Origin: Mucilaginibacter inviolabilis
Lineage (GTDB): Bacteria > Bacteroidota > Bacteroidia > Sphingobacteriales > Sphingobacteriaceae
Assembly: GCF_011089895.1 (NCBI RefSeq)
Contig: NZ_JAANAT010000001.1
Span: 558,001-622,000, forward strand
Direction of reading: 5' to 3'
DNA length: 64,000 bases
Positions within the stretch are counted from its first letter, which is position 1, and each line of letters starts with the position of its first letter. Both the position numbers and the translations under genes were made by a program. Below, in pieces: positions 53,935 to 62,087 of the stretch. The notes below the pieces were generated by a model. The model worked only from the letters and a program-made list of their open reading frames with translations, was not told the origin of the DNA and did no database searches.

Positions 53935-54780
53935 ATGAAAAAAATACTTGTCCTGACCGATTTTTCTGAGGCAGCGCGCGCTGCCGCGTCCTTCAGTGTG
54001 CTGTTAGCCGGAAGGTGCGGCGCACGCCTCGTGCTGATCAATGCCTGGTTGCCGCACCTTCAGATCGAAGTACGCGATATCGCGGCTTATCCGCTGGAAG
54101 CCGAATGGCAGGCGCGACACGATCCGCACGGACAGTTACATGCGGAAGCACTGCGCCTTGAACAATTGCAAGAAAAAATACAGCCGGCGCGGCCGGCGGT
54201 GATCGAAACGCTAAGCTTTCGAGGTAGCCTCCCCCGCGCACTCGAAGCGAACCTGGCAACGATCGGCCCTGATCTTATTGTTGCCGGTCTCGATACGGCA
54301 ACGTCCGCACATATCATACGGAATAAAATTACGCCCCTTAATTATCCCTTACTGCTTGTACCTTCCCGGACACCTTCTAACGATTTCGTCAAAACCATTG
54401 CTTTCGCCACCGACCTCCAGGCCGGCGACAGGCAGGTTTTATTGCAACTAAAGCGAATCTCGGCAGCATTCCAGATGGGGCTTACGATTTGCCACGTCTC
54501 GGAACCGGCTTTTAACATGGCCGCAGCAGAAGAACTGAAGATCGCCGGTTTTATGCAAGCTATGGCTTTGGCTGGAATTCCCTGGTCGGCCTATGAGCAG
54601 TGCTACGGAGTTTCGGTGCCCCAAAGAGTAGCTTTGTTTGCGAAAAACAAGCATGCCGGGCTTCTGGCTTTGGTACACCATGGGCATGGCTGGCTACCTT
54701 CGGTTTGGTCCGATGACAATGAGGCAGCGATCCTGGCGATTAACACCATACCCGTACTGCTCATGCCAGCGACCGGTTGA
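53935..54780 (+). CDS. Tandem-domain universal stress protein
   Basis: 281 residues from ATG 53935 (MKKILVLTDFSEAARAAASF; second domain VKTIAFATDLQAGDRQ). The nucleotide loop of the first domain (GLDTATSAHIIRNKI) lacks the Gly pattern. The TTG-started longer frame at 53923 overlaps the -7 box and is rejected. Confidence 0.86.
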   Translation: MKKILVLTDFSEAARAAASFSVLLAGRCGARLVLINAWLPHLQIEVRDIAAYPLEAEWQARHDPHGQLHAEALRLEQLQEKIQPARPAVIETLSFRGSLPRALEANLATIGPDLIVAGLDTATSAHIIRNKITPLNYPLLLVPSRTPSNDFVKTIAFATDLQAGDRQVLLQLKRISAAFQMGLTICHVSEPAFNMAAAEELKIAGFMQAMALAGIPWSAYEQCYGVSVPQRVALFAKNKHAGLLALVHHGHGWLPSVWSDDNEAAILAINTIPVLLMPATG

Positions 54781-54951
54781 TGTATCTAACAATGCACGTC
54801 ATCTCACTAAACCCTTACCGGTAATTATCGGGCCGGGATTAATGAATTACAGACAAGTATTTGTGCATTTCGGACAAATGATCTTGCCGGGAAATTCCGA
54901 ACTTCACAAGCATAACTTTTTTCCGGTTCCTTTTTTTCCGGTTCCGATCAT

Positions 54952-54959
54952 TTTATTTG
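54952..54959 (+). promoter_or_regulatory. -7 promoter box of the 54965 receiver gene
   Basis: TTTATTTG, the same box as before 56650, ending 5 nt before the ATG, so the leader would be about 1 nt. No Fix-type palindrome at the expected distance. Confidence 0.4.
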
Positions 54960-54964
54960 TGTTT

Positions 54965-55357
54965 ATGACACCGAAGACCATTCTCCTGATCGAAGATAAC
55001 GCGGATATCCGCGAGAACACCGTCGAGCTGTTAGAACTTGAAGGCTACCAGGTTCTGCAAGCGGATAACGGTATCGACGGCATTTCACTGGCGCAAGTCA
55101 GGTTGCCGGACGTGGTCATATGCGATATCCTGATGCGGGAGACGGACGGATATACTGTTTTCCGTTCCTTGCTGGACCACAAAGACACCTGCCATATCCC
55201 GTTCATATTTATGACAGCAAAGTCCGAGACTGCCGATCGCAAAAAAGCTTATGATATCGGCCGCTGTAGTTATCTTGTCAAGCCCTTCGATGAAAAAGAA
55301 TTATTTTCCGCTATCCGGGAACTGCTGGAAAACTCCTGGAAGGAAACCAAAGAGTAA
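54965..55357 (+). CDS. Stand-alone receiver-domain response regulator
   Basis: 130 residues, receiver only: KTILLIEDNADIRENTVELLELEGY, phospho-acceptor Asp in VICDILMRETDG, and Lys in LVKPFDEKE. Strongly similar to the receiver half of the 39122 hybrid regulator, but with IGRCSYL in place of the usual GADDYL. It lacks an output domain. Its 3' end overlaps the convergent kinase gene by 47 bp. Confidence 0.85.
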   Translation: MTPKTILLIEDNADIRENTVELLELEGYQVLQADNGIDGISLAQVRLPDVVICDILMRETDGYTVFRSLLDHKDTCHIPFIFMTAKSETADRKKAYDIGRCSYLVKPFDEKELFSAIRELLENSWKETKE

Positions 55358-56441
55358 AGACGGTTCCCCGGTGTTCACGGCTATCGAAACTTACATTACC
55401 GTTCATGAGTGCGCAATAACGCCTTACGAGACTTAGTCCTAATCCCGTGCCCTGCCTGCCGATCACGTTGCCCGCCCGGAAAAAAGGCTCGAAAATGTGT
55501 TGTTGATCTTCGGCCGGTATACCCAAGCCGTCATCCGCCAGTATGATCTTACAGCCATTTTCGTTGATCTCGGCGGAAAGTCTGATAGACCCGTTCTCCC
55601 CGGAATACTTGATCGCATTGGATAACAGGTTCTTGAGACATTCCCGGAGAATATTGCCGTCTATATGGAACCGCCTGAAGCTGCCCTGTTGGCTAAATAC
55701 CAATCGCTGCCCCGGAATCGCTTGTAGTCGCATTTCGCGCAACACTTCATGACAGAGGTCCGGCACATCGATCTCCTCCGGATGAACCGCTATCGTACCT
55801 GCATCGACACGCTCCTGGCTTAAAAATTCTTCAAGGATATCAGTCATTTCTGCGATAGCCGCCCTGATTTTGCCAAGATGAGAAAATAATTTATCTCGTT
55901 CTAACCGGTCATAATAACGCTCGATCAGGGCCACTGACAGTTGAATACTGCTTAATGGTGATCGGAACTCATGTGATGCAAGCGCAATAAAACGGTTCTT
56001 CAACCGGGTAAACTCTTGTTCGGGAGTGTGGACTTCTGCTTTACCTTGTTCCGGCGTAGCGTATTTCTGCGCCAGCATATCAGCGCTTCTCGTGCCGGTC
56101 ATTGGGAGGGTTGCGGCGGGGCTTTCCACCGTAAACAGGATAACCGCGAAAAGAACTTCCCGGTGGAGTGTGATTTCAGTGACCGATAAGATATAGTTCG
56201 CCAACTCGCCGGAAAGCAATAGCGTGCCGGGCACGTGTGCCACATCCAGGTTGTGCAGCATGTCCCCTGGAGCTATCGCATTCAGTATGGTGCCGATGGC
56301 TTTTCCTGATAATTCTTTTTCGGTCGTCGCGAACAGTACGCTGGCAGGCGCATTAGCGGAAATAATTGCCCCACTCTGGTCTGTGATCAGCAGGGCCGGG
56401 CCATCGCCTTCTCTGATTGAGCTATCGGTCAAAGTCATCAT
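55311..56441 (-). CDS. PAS-domain histidine kinase, paralog of the FixL-like kinase
   Basis: 376 residues. N-terminal PAS-like domain (about 10-110: ALLITDQSGAIISANAPASVLF), HisKA with FIALASHEFRSPLSSIQLS, and HATPase with NAIKYSGENG, DDGLGIP and GTGLGLSLV. The kinase core closely matches the FixL-like protein, but the PAS domain is shorter and lacks the QHDEY heme-His motif. It probably pairs with the convergent 54965 receiver. The start could be 56441 or 56438. Confidence 0.87.
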   Translation of the reverse strand: MMTLTDSSIREGDGPALLITDQSGAIISANAPASVLFATTEKELSGKAIGTILNAIAPGDMLHNLDVAHVPGTLLLSGELANYILSVTEITLHREVLFAVILFTVESPAATLPMTGTRSADMLAQKYATPEQGKAEVHTPEQEFTRLKNRFIALASHEFRSPLSSIQLSVALIERYYDRLERDKLFSHLGKIRAAIAEMTDILEEFLSQERVDAGTIAVHPEEIDVPDLCHEVLREMRLQAIPGQRLVFSQQGSFRRFHIDGNILRECLKNLLSNAIKYSGENGSIRLSAEINENGCKIILADDGLGIPAEDQQHIFEPFFRAGNVIGRQGTGLGLSLVRRYCALMNGNVSFDSREHRGTVFTLWFPSRSFPAVPG

Positions 56442-56568
56442 TAATAAAAATGTTTATAAAGCGAAAGAGCAATGAGTGCTCCATCGACGATTGTTGCGCA
56501 GGCTTGTTGTCCTGTATTACCATGTCTTTTCGTTCGTGCTAATTTAATTTTACAGCAACAGGGGGCCC

Positions 56569-56634
56569 ATGATGCTGCTCACATTCTTTTGAGTCATTGG
56601 TCATTTATTCGCCGGATGTTTGTATTTTTATTTG
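56569..56634 (+). promoter_or_regulatory. Fix-type promoter of 56650
   Basis: Distal site ATGATgctgCTCAC (56569-56582), proximal copy GAGTCattgGTCAT (56591-56604) 22 bp on, -7 box TTTATTTG (56627-56634) after 22 nt. The distal site has the same single mismatch as that of the paralogous gene at 16761. Confidence 0.6.
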
Positions 56635-56649
56635 CTAAAAACAGAACTA

Positions 56650-57101
56650 TGCTGGGAGAACTTACGGATCAACAGATGGACGAACTGCTAAAAAAGCAGG
56701 TAACCGGGCGCCTTGGCTGTCATGCAGATGGACTTACTTACGTGGTGCCGGTAAATTATACTTACGACGGCAAACACATTTATGCGCATTCAGCCGAGGG
56801 TATGAAGGTGAACCTTATGCGTAAGAACCCCGAGGTCTGCTTTGAGGTCGATAACATTGAGAATATTTTTAAATGGGAAAGCGTGATCCTTTGGGGGCGT
56901 TTTGAAGAGATCGAAGGGGTGGACGAACAGCAAAGGGTCATGCAAGGTATCATTCATCGGCTAATGCCGCTCGCCGAAAAACCAGATAGTCATCCTTCGC
57001 ATGGCATAACGGCCAACGACAGTGATATCGGGACCCGTATCGATCTGGTCATATACCGCATCGTGATCACCAAAAGAACAGGCCGTTTCGAAAGGGATTA
57101 A
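56650..57101 (+). CDS. Pyridoxamine 5'-phosphate oxidase-like flavin-binding protein (paralog of 16761)
   Basis: 150 residues (MLGELTDQQMDELLKKQVTGRLGCHADGLTYVVPVNY), closely similar to the 16761 protein over its whole length. The longer frame from 56472 covers the promoter, so ATG 56650 is preferred. Split-barrel FMN-binding fold by family; substrate unknown. Confidence 0.82.
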
Positions 57102-57162
57102 AAAACGTATTTGAGGGCAAGGCATTATAGCCCGGTCTGTTACAGGTCGGCCATGATAACCA

Positions 57163-57195
57163 CAAAAAAGACCGACGAGTGACCGGTCTCTTTTT
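57163..57195. terminator. Intrinsic terminator
   Basis: A-run, GACCG (57170-57174), loop, CGGTC (57184-57188), then CTTTTT. Lies between the 56650 gene and the DUF892 pseudogene and can act in both directions. Confidence 0.75.
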
Positions 57196-57206
57196 GAGCG
57201 AAAAGC

Positions 57207-57761
57207 TTATGCTGTTTCTTGGGCTGCCGCCTCATTTACGTAATTTTCAGCTACCCCGGTTAGCTTGCTGTCCGCTGCCTTTTCTTCATCCAGCGTCTGC
57301 CCGAATAAGTTTTGCGCTTCCCTGAAGCCCGGCGTCCCGGCTAAAGTTCTCAGGGTACCTTATGAAGCGATCTCATCATGCTCTACTTTCTGCGCGGCAA
57401 AGATGATCGCCACATCACGAACTTCTGTGCCTTTATCAGTCTCCGAGCGTAATTCATCTGCTTCCTTCAGTAAGCCTTCCATCACCAGGAATTTCACGGA
57501 CTTTACTCTTTCACCGATCGATTCGAAGGCCTGTTCCAAACGGCTGATATGCCCTTTCATTGCTTCGGGATGATTGTCTATCGCCGTTTTCAGGTCGGGC
57601 GAGGTTGCGCCTGTACTTATCTTGGCTATGGCTTTAGCTAAATGTTGTTCGGCCTAATAGATGTCTTTGCTCTTATCGAGAAAAAGTTCTTTCAAAGCGC
57701 TTTCCTGTTCCTGGGTCCGGCTGACCTTTGCAGTTGGCTTGTTGTTTTGTTTCGCAGGCAT
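57207..57761 (-). pseudogene. DUF892 (YciE/YciF ferritin-like) gene with two in-frame stop codons
   Basis: A 185-codon frame is intact in phase from ATG 57761 to TAA 57207 but holds TAG at codon 36 (57654-57656) and TAA at codon 134 (57360-57362). The sequence around them is clear DUF892: LKELFLDKSKDIY*AEQHLAKAIAKI and VEHDEIAS*GTLRTLAG. In intact relatives these positions are normally Trp and Tyr, so both stops are single-base changes. No frameshift. An upstream palindrome suggests it once belonged to the Fix-type regulon. Confidence 0.85.
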
Positions 57762-57797
57762 GATCTGATGTTTTTTAAGATAAAAAATGTTTCAAGA

Positions 57798-57811
57798 ATG
57801 ATCGCGATCAT
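57798..57811. promoter_or_regulatory. Fix-type palindrome upstream of DUF892 pseudogene
   Basis: ATGATcgcgATCAT, a perfect match to RTGAY-N4-RTCAY, 36 bp before the pseudogene ATG. No good -7 box at the usual spacing, which may reflect decay. Confidence 0.5.
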
Positions 57812-57849
57812 CATGCCGTTACCAGTCGTAATTCACGCAGCTGAGTATT

Positions 57850-58728
57850 CTAGTTTCTTTCGGCTACTCCCTCGCCGGGAGGATGCAATGGCAAGGTAAA
57901 AGTAAAGGTCGAACCTTTTCCGGGTTCACTAGCCGCACGGATCAGTCCGCCATGCCGCCTGATGATCTCCGCTGAAATAAACAACCCGAGCCCAAGGCCC
58001 TGGAAACGATCGACCGCAGCGCCAGCGCGATAGAATCGTTCAAAAAGGTGCGCAAGGTCTTCCGCTGATATGCCGATTCCATAGTCCTGCACCGAAATCT
58101 CAACCTGGCCGCCCAGGTCACTGCAGAATAGCCTGACTTCAGGGCCATCCGGCGCATACTTGACAGCATTGCCCAGCAAATTCATCAGCAATTGTTCAAT
58201 ACGGTGACGATCTGCGCAAACTTGCGGCAATATACAGCCTTCCATCAGGAACAAAACGCGCGGGTGACTTTCCCGCATATTATCCAGGCATTCCTCCACC
58301 AGTTCCGCCAGATCGAATTCTTCGAAGTTATAGGTCATCTTACCGGCATTCAACCTGGATACATCCAGCAGTTCGTTTACCAGCCGGTCAAGCCGGTCCA
58401 ACTGGTTCCCGGCCTTGACCGACAGCGCCGCCAGACGGTTGGCGGGATCCATTTCTCTCCTGACCAACTGAAAGAAAGCTTTTACCGTGGTCAGCGGCGT
58501 TTTCAATTCATGGCTTGCAATACTGATGAACTCGTCTTTCTGTTCCATCAGCCGCTGCATCGACAACCTGGCCTGTTCCTGTTCATGGATATCGGTCATC
58601 GTGCTGATAAAACCATAAAAACGGGGATTAAATACGGGCTGGGCATTATCAAGCACCCAACGGTACTGTCCGCTCGGCGAATGAAAAAACGGTACTTCAG
58701 ATGGATGGCTGTGCGCTGCGCAAAACAA
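57850..58728 (-). CDS. C-terminal part of a frameshifted multi-PAS histidine kinase
   Basis: Carries the end of a PAS domain (FFHSPSGQYRWVLDNAQPVFN), HisKA with FISIASHELKTPLTTVKAF, and HATPase with NLLGNAVKYAPDG, DYGIGISAED and GLGLGLFISAEI. It overlaps the next upstream frame by 133 bp in another phase, and the PAS sequence continues across the two frames at about 58683-58690. So this is one gene broken (or slipping) at a T6 run, not two genes; the frame's own ATG is probably not used. Confidence 0.75.
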   Translation of the reverse strand: MFCAAHSHPSEVPFFHSPSGQYRWVLDNAQPVFNPRFYGFISTMTDIHEQEQARLSMQRLMEQKDEFISIASHELKTPLTTVKAFFQLVRREMDPANRLAALSVKAGNQLDRLDRLVNELLDVSRLNAGKMTYNFEEFDLAELVEECLDNMRESHPRVLFLMEGCILPQVCADRHRIEQLLMNLLGNAVKYAPDGPEVRLFCSDLGGQVEISVQDYGIGISAEDLAHLFERFYRAGAAVDRFQGLGLGLFISAEIIRRHGGLIRAASEPGKGSTFTFTLPLHPPGEGVAERN

Positions 58729-60488
58729 TGATTAAAGTCGTAGACCGCCTGCCGCCTGTCATCCGGGTGTATATGTTTTGCCCAATCGCTATCGGACGGC
58801 TGCGCAAAGGCGGCACCGGTGTAGCTGCGCCAGGCCTGGTTGACGAAGACACATTCTCCATCCGCATTGAGTTGCCAGATGGGTAGTGAATTAAGCTCTG
58901 CCAGCGCCTTGAATTGTGCTTCGTTGCTTTCGAGCGCTTGCTGGATCAACTTTAGTTCATGAATATCCGTTGAGGTACCGATCCATAAGCCGATTCTGCC
59001 CTTGCGGTCCCGCTGCGGTAAAAAACGCGACAAATGCCACCTGTATTTTCCATCTTTATTCCGTAACCTGCTTTCGATCGTCGTTTCTTCGCCGCTGCTG
59101 ATAGCCGCAGGCCAGGCCACCTCCGCCTCCGGACGATCTTCCGGGTGGATGGCATCCCAGGCCAGTACGCGAAGTTCTTCTATACTTTCGGCTCCCAAAT
59201 AATCATACCAGCCCTGGTTGTAATAATTGGCGTTTCCTAAAGGGTCAGCGGTCCATAGTTTATGCGGGATCGCATCGGACAGGAAACGAAAAAGTTCCTC
59301 ACTTTCACGGACCTGTTCCTCGGCAAGCTTCCGTTCGGTGATATCTACTACTACCCCGGTAAAACGGACGGGATGGCCTTGGTCGTCTTTCTGGGTTCGC
59401 CCCCGGGCGAAACACCAGCGGATCTGTCCTCCGACAACGATGCGGTACTCAGTTTCGTATTGTTCTGCCTGCCCGATCGAATCCGCACGTTGGCTATCGA
59501 TCAGTTCACGATCTTCAGGATGCAGCCGCGCACGGAAATGTTCCTGCGGGCAGCCTTCCGGCGTGTAAGGGATGTCGAACAAACGCGACAGGTTCTCATC
59601 TGCATAAAGCCACCGACGTTTTACATCCAGTATCCAAGTGCCTACCAAGCCCGAGGATAAGGCGGTGCTTAGTCGTTCACTGGTTCTTTGCAGGCCTTCG
59701 TTAAGACGGGCGTTCTCCAGCGCCAGACCTATATGTGAAGCCAGGCTTTGTGCAAACTGGAGATCGGCCTGATCATAATCCCTATCTTTAGATATGAAGG
59801 TAATTACGCCGGAGATATGCTCACGGCCGAACAAAGGTGCCGTAATGACAGAACGCAGCCCGATCTCATCAATTGCCCGGCGTTGCCGCGGGTCAGTGAT
59901 GGCCGCGTCCAGCATATCCCGCGTAACATGGGGGACGAACAATGGCTCGCCCGTGTTTAGCACACGAGCGGTACCCCGGTCGCTTGAAAGGTCCGTGGGG
60001 TAAGCTGCGCGGTAACTCTCGGCCCAGCGGACTTTTTCAGGGTCTTCATGGGCGAGTACTAACTGATCGAGCCTCCCGTCACGCAGGATATCGACTGCGA
60101 ACCAGGCGGCAAAGCGTGGCACGATAAGGCGGGAAAGCTGCTTCAGCGCTTCGGCTGTCACTCTTGCCTTTGCCAGTTCACCCGCCGCTTCATTTAAAAA
60201 TGTGAGTAGGTCTTCTCTTTTTTGGTTGCCCGAATTTTGGTGAGGGGCATAGTACCAGCAACGTTCACCTTTGACATCCGTATGCGCTTCAGCATCGCTG
60301 AGCGAGAATGCCGGTAACCATTGGGTGAGCGGTGCTCCCAGCCAATCACCAGGCAGGCGCAATGCTGTGATCGCACTTGGATTAGCATATACAAGCACGC
60401 CTTTCCCATCCAGGCCCAGCATAGGTACTGAAAAAGTGTCGTAGACCAGGCGGACGACGGCATGAGAAAGTTGGTCACTGTTTTCCAT
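58596..60488 (-). CDS. N-terminal part of a frameshifted PAS-GAF-PAS-PAS-PAS histidine kinase
   Basis: 630 codons: short PAS-like domain (about 15-60), GAF domain (about 85-260: LRSVITAPLFGREHISGVITFISKD), then three PAS/PAC domains (WILDVKRRWLYADENLSRLF; ELFRFLSDAIPHKLWTADPLG; AQFKALAELNSLPIWQLNADG). After KYRFF the frame runs into IRRADST and 30 unrelated residues, while the correct PAC sequence continues in the phase of 57850-58728. Restoring one T gives a full kinase of about 880 residues. Cytoplasmic, ligand unknown. Confidence 0.75.
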   Translation of the reverse strand: MENSDQLSHAVVRLVYDTFSVPMLGLDGKGVLVYANPSAITALRLPGDWLGAPLTQWLPAFSLSDAEAHTDVKGERCWYYAPHQNSGNQKREDLLTFLNEAAGELAKARVTAEALKQLSRLIVPRFAAWFAVDILRDGRLDQLVLAHEDPEKVRWAESYRAAYPTDLSSDRGTARVLNTGEPLFVPHVTRDMLDAAITDPRQRRAIDEIGLRSVITAPLFGREHISGVITFISKDRDYDQADLQFAQSLASHIGLALENARLNEGLQRTSERLSTALSSGLVGTWILDVKRRWLYADENLSRLFDIPYTPEGCPQEHFRARLHPEDRELIDSQRADSIGQAEQYETEYRIVVGGQIRWCFARGRTQKDDQGHPVRFTGVVVDITERKLAEEQVRESEELFRFLSDAIPHKLWTADPLGNANYYNQGWYDYLGAESIEELRVLAWDAIHPEDRPEAEVAWPAAISSGEETTIESRLRNKDGKYRWHLSRFLPQRDRKGRIGLWIGTSTDIHELKLIQQALESNEAQFKALAELNSLPIWQLNADGECVFVNQAWRSYTGAAFAQPSDSDWAKHIHPDDRRQAVYDFNHCFAQRTAIHLKYRFFIRRADSTVGCLIMPSPYLIPVFMVLSAR

Positions 60489-60652
60489 TGGTAGGGTTAA
60501 AGTTAAAAAATATCTTTTTTATGTCAAATCAGCCAGGTTTCACGAGTGGTCTATTGGGATGACGTTGTAACGATCAATAGGTCACTTTTGGAGAGTTTTT
60601 ATTTATAACTTATTTTTTTAATTGCAAGGTAATAGCCGTACCTTCATGCGAT

Positions 60653-61030
60653 TTGAAAAACAACGGCCCTAAAAGTATTTTACTAGTCGAGGATGACCAG
60701 GATATACTGGATATCTTATACTACATTTTTAGCGATGAGGGTTACCGCGTTGAACGCTCCCTGGGCGACCACGTCATCAATGAGGTCGGCGTCTTTCAAC
60801 CCGACCTGATTTTACTGGACCACCGTTTACAGGTGGCCTGGGGTGCTGATATCTGCCGGGAGCTTAAGGCTTCTCCGCATACCCGTCATATTCCCGTGAT
60901 CATGATGTCGGCGGTGCGGGAACTGGAAGCCATTGCGCAGGAAGCCGGCGCGGACGGTCACCTGCCCAAGCCTTTTGATATGGAGCAACTGCTGGGCGTT
61001 GTACGTTGGTGGTTGCAAGCAACTCATTAG
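60653..61030 (+). CDS. Stand-alone receiver-domain response regulator
   Basis: 125 residues, receiver only, apparently starting at TTG (60653): ILLVEDDQDILDILYYIF, phospho-acceptor Asp in LILLDHRLQ, Ser in IMMSAV, Lys in LPKPFDME. No output domain. Divergent from the multi-PAS kinase, its likely partner. Confidence 0.82.
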   Translation: MKNNGPKSILLVEDDQDILDILYYIFSDEGYRVERSLGDHVINEVGVFQPDLILLDHRLQVAWGADICRELKASPHTRHIPVIMMSAVRELEAIAQEAGADGHLPKPFDMEQLLGVVRWWLQATH

Positions 61031-61592
61031 GTACAAAGGTTACTTCGTAGTGCTTTATCGAGTTAGCATTTCAAAAAATCAGGAAATACCCTGACATCGG
61101 CTCCATTTATGAGCCGGATGTTTTATCATTGTTACCCACATCGCTTTGTTAACTGCTATCCGTCTAAAATGATAGCTAGGCGTAACCTGGGAATCGGGTT
61201 TGACGAGTTATTCCATTAACCGCTTTCAATTTTATAATAAAGAGATATAGGTACGGCATCGGTCAGCACCATGCCAATATTGAGGCCGTGAACCAATTAG
61301 GAATTAATTTGCATTAAATTACCCAATTCTGCTAAGTGTTTTTAGTATATCGGAAATCAGGGGCTTCTCACCGATAGCGTATGGGAAAAATATCATCCTA
61401 ATAACATTCAAGCCATCGCTGGTCGGTCTCACGCTAAAAAAGACAGGTATTCCGGCATTAGCACCCCATGGGACGAATTCCACCTTGCAGACCCAAGGCC
61501 CCGCGAAAAACTAAATAATATTTATCCGATATAACAGCAGAGACCTGTTTTAAATAAAAGATAAAAAAGTCTTTTAATTTTAAAAATATATT
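61031..61592. other. Intergenic stretch, possibly eroded coding sequence
   Basis: About 560 bp with no frame of 60 codons or more. Short protein-like pieces appear on the plus strand around 61240-61320 and 61380-61520, interrupted by stops, but I cannot assign them to a family. No Fix-type box, repeat, terminator or RNA gene seen. Confidence 0.35.
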
Positions 61593-61600
61593 TACTTTTG
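61593..61600 (+). promoter_or_regulatory. Consensus -7 box of the Rrf2 gene
   Basis: TACTTTTG, a full match to TAnnTTTG, in an A+T-rich stretch 7 nt before the ATG. The leader would be only about 3 nt. Confidence 0.55.
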
Positions 61601-61607
61601 TTGAACA

Positions 61608-62045
61608 ATGAGCATTTTTTCAAAAACATGCGAGTACGCTATACGTGCGGTATTTTTTATTGCGCACAGAACAGCCGAGGGCAGCCGCGTCGGTATCAAA
61701 GAAATTGCTAACGGTATTGATTCGCCAGAGCATTTCCTGGCGAAGATACTACAGGATCTGAGCCGACGCGGAATCGTACAATCTGTAAAGGGACCAAACG
61801 GCGGATTCTATCTGGATGCGGTTTCTCTAAAGCGGCCTTTAGCAAGTATCGTAGAAGCCGTGGATGGGAATGGCATATTTATCGGTTGCGGTTTGGGATT
61901 AAAGCAATGCTCAGAAATAAAACCCTGTCCGCTTCATCATGAATTCAAGGCGATACGAAACCAGATCCACCAATTACTTGTTAACACCAGTATCGGTGAA
62001 TTTAATGAAGATCTGAATTTAGGTATTACGGCGCTAAAGAAATAA
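61608..62045 (+). CDS. Rrf2-family transcriptional regulator (NsrR/IscR-like)
   Basis: 145 residues. N-terminal winged helix (FSKTCEYAIRAVFFIA, GIKEIANGIDSPEHFLAKILQDLSRRGIVQSVKGPNGGFYL) and the cluster-binding Cys triad C-x7-C-x5-C (FIGCGLGLKQCSEIKPCPLHHEF), which in NsrR, IscR or RsrR holds an Fe-S cluster. Likely senses NO, iron-sulfur status or redox state. It lies 42 nt before the second oxidase gene and probably controls it; it is the only non-Fix regulator close to an oxidase gene here. Confidence 0.88.
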   Translation: MSIFSKTCEYAIRAVFFIAHRTAEGSRVGIKEIANGIDSPEHFLAKILQDLSRRGIVQSVKGPNGGFYLDAVSLKRPLASIVEAVDGNGIFIGCGLGLKQCSEIKPCPLHHEFKAIRNQIHQLLVNTSIGEFNEDLNLGITALKK

Positions 62046-62087
62046 ATTTTGTCAGTATAAAGATATAAAGGTATTAATATATTATAA

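Noticed and set aside
60489..60652. Half-sites ATGAC and GTCAC between the multi-PAS kinase and its receiver
   Set aside because: The partner halves do not match and no -7 box lies at the expected 22-nt spacing on either strand.
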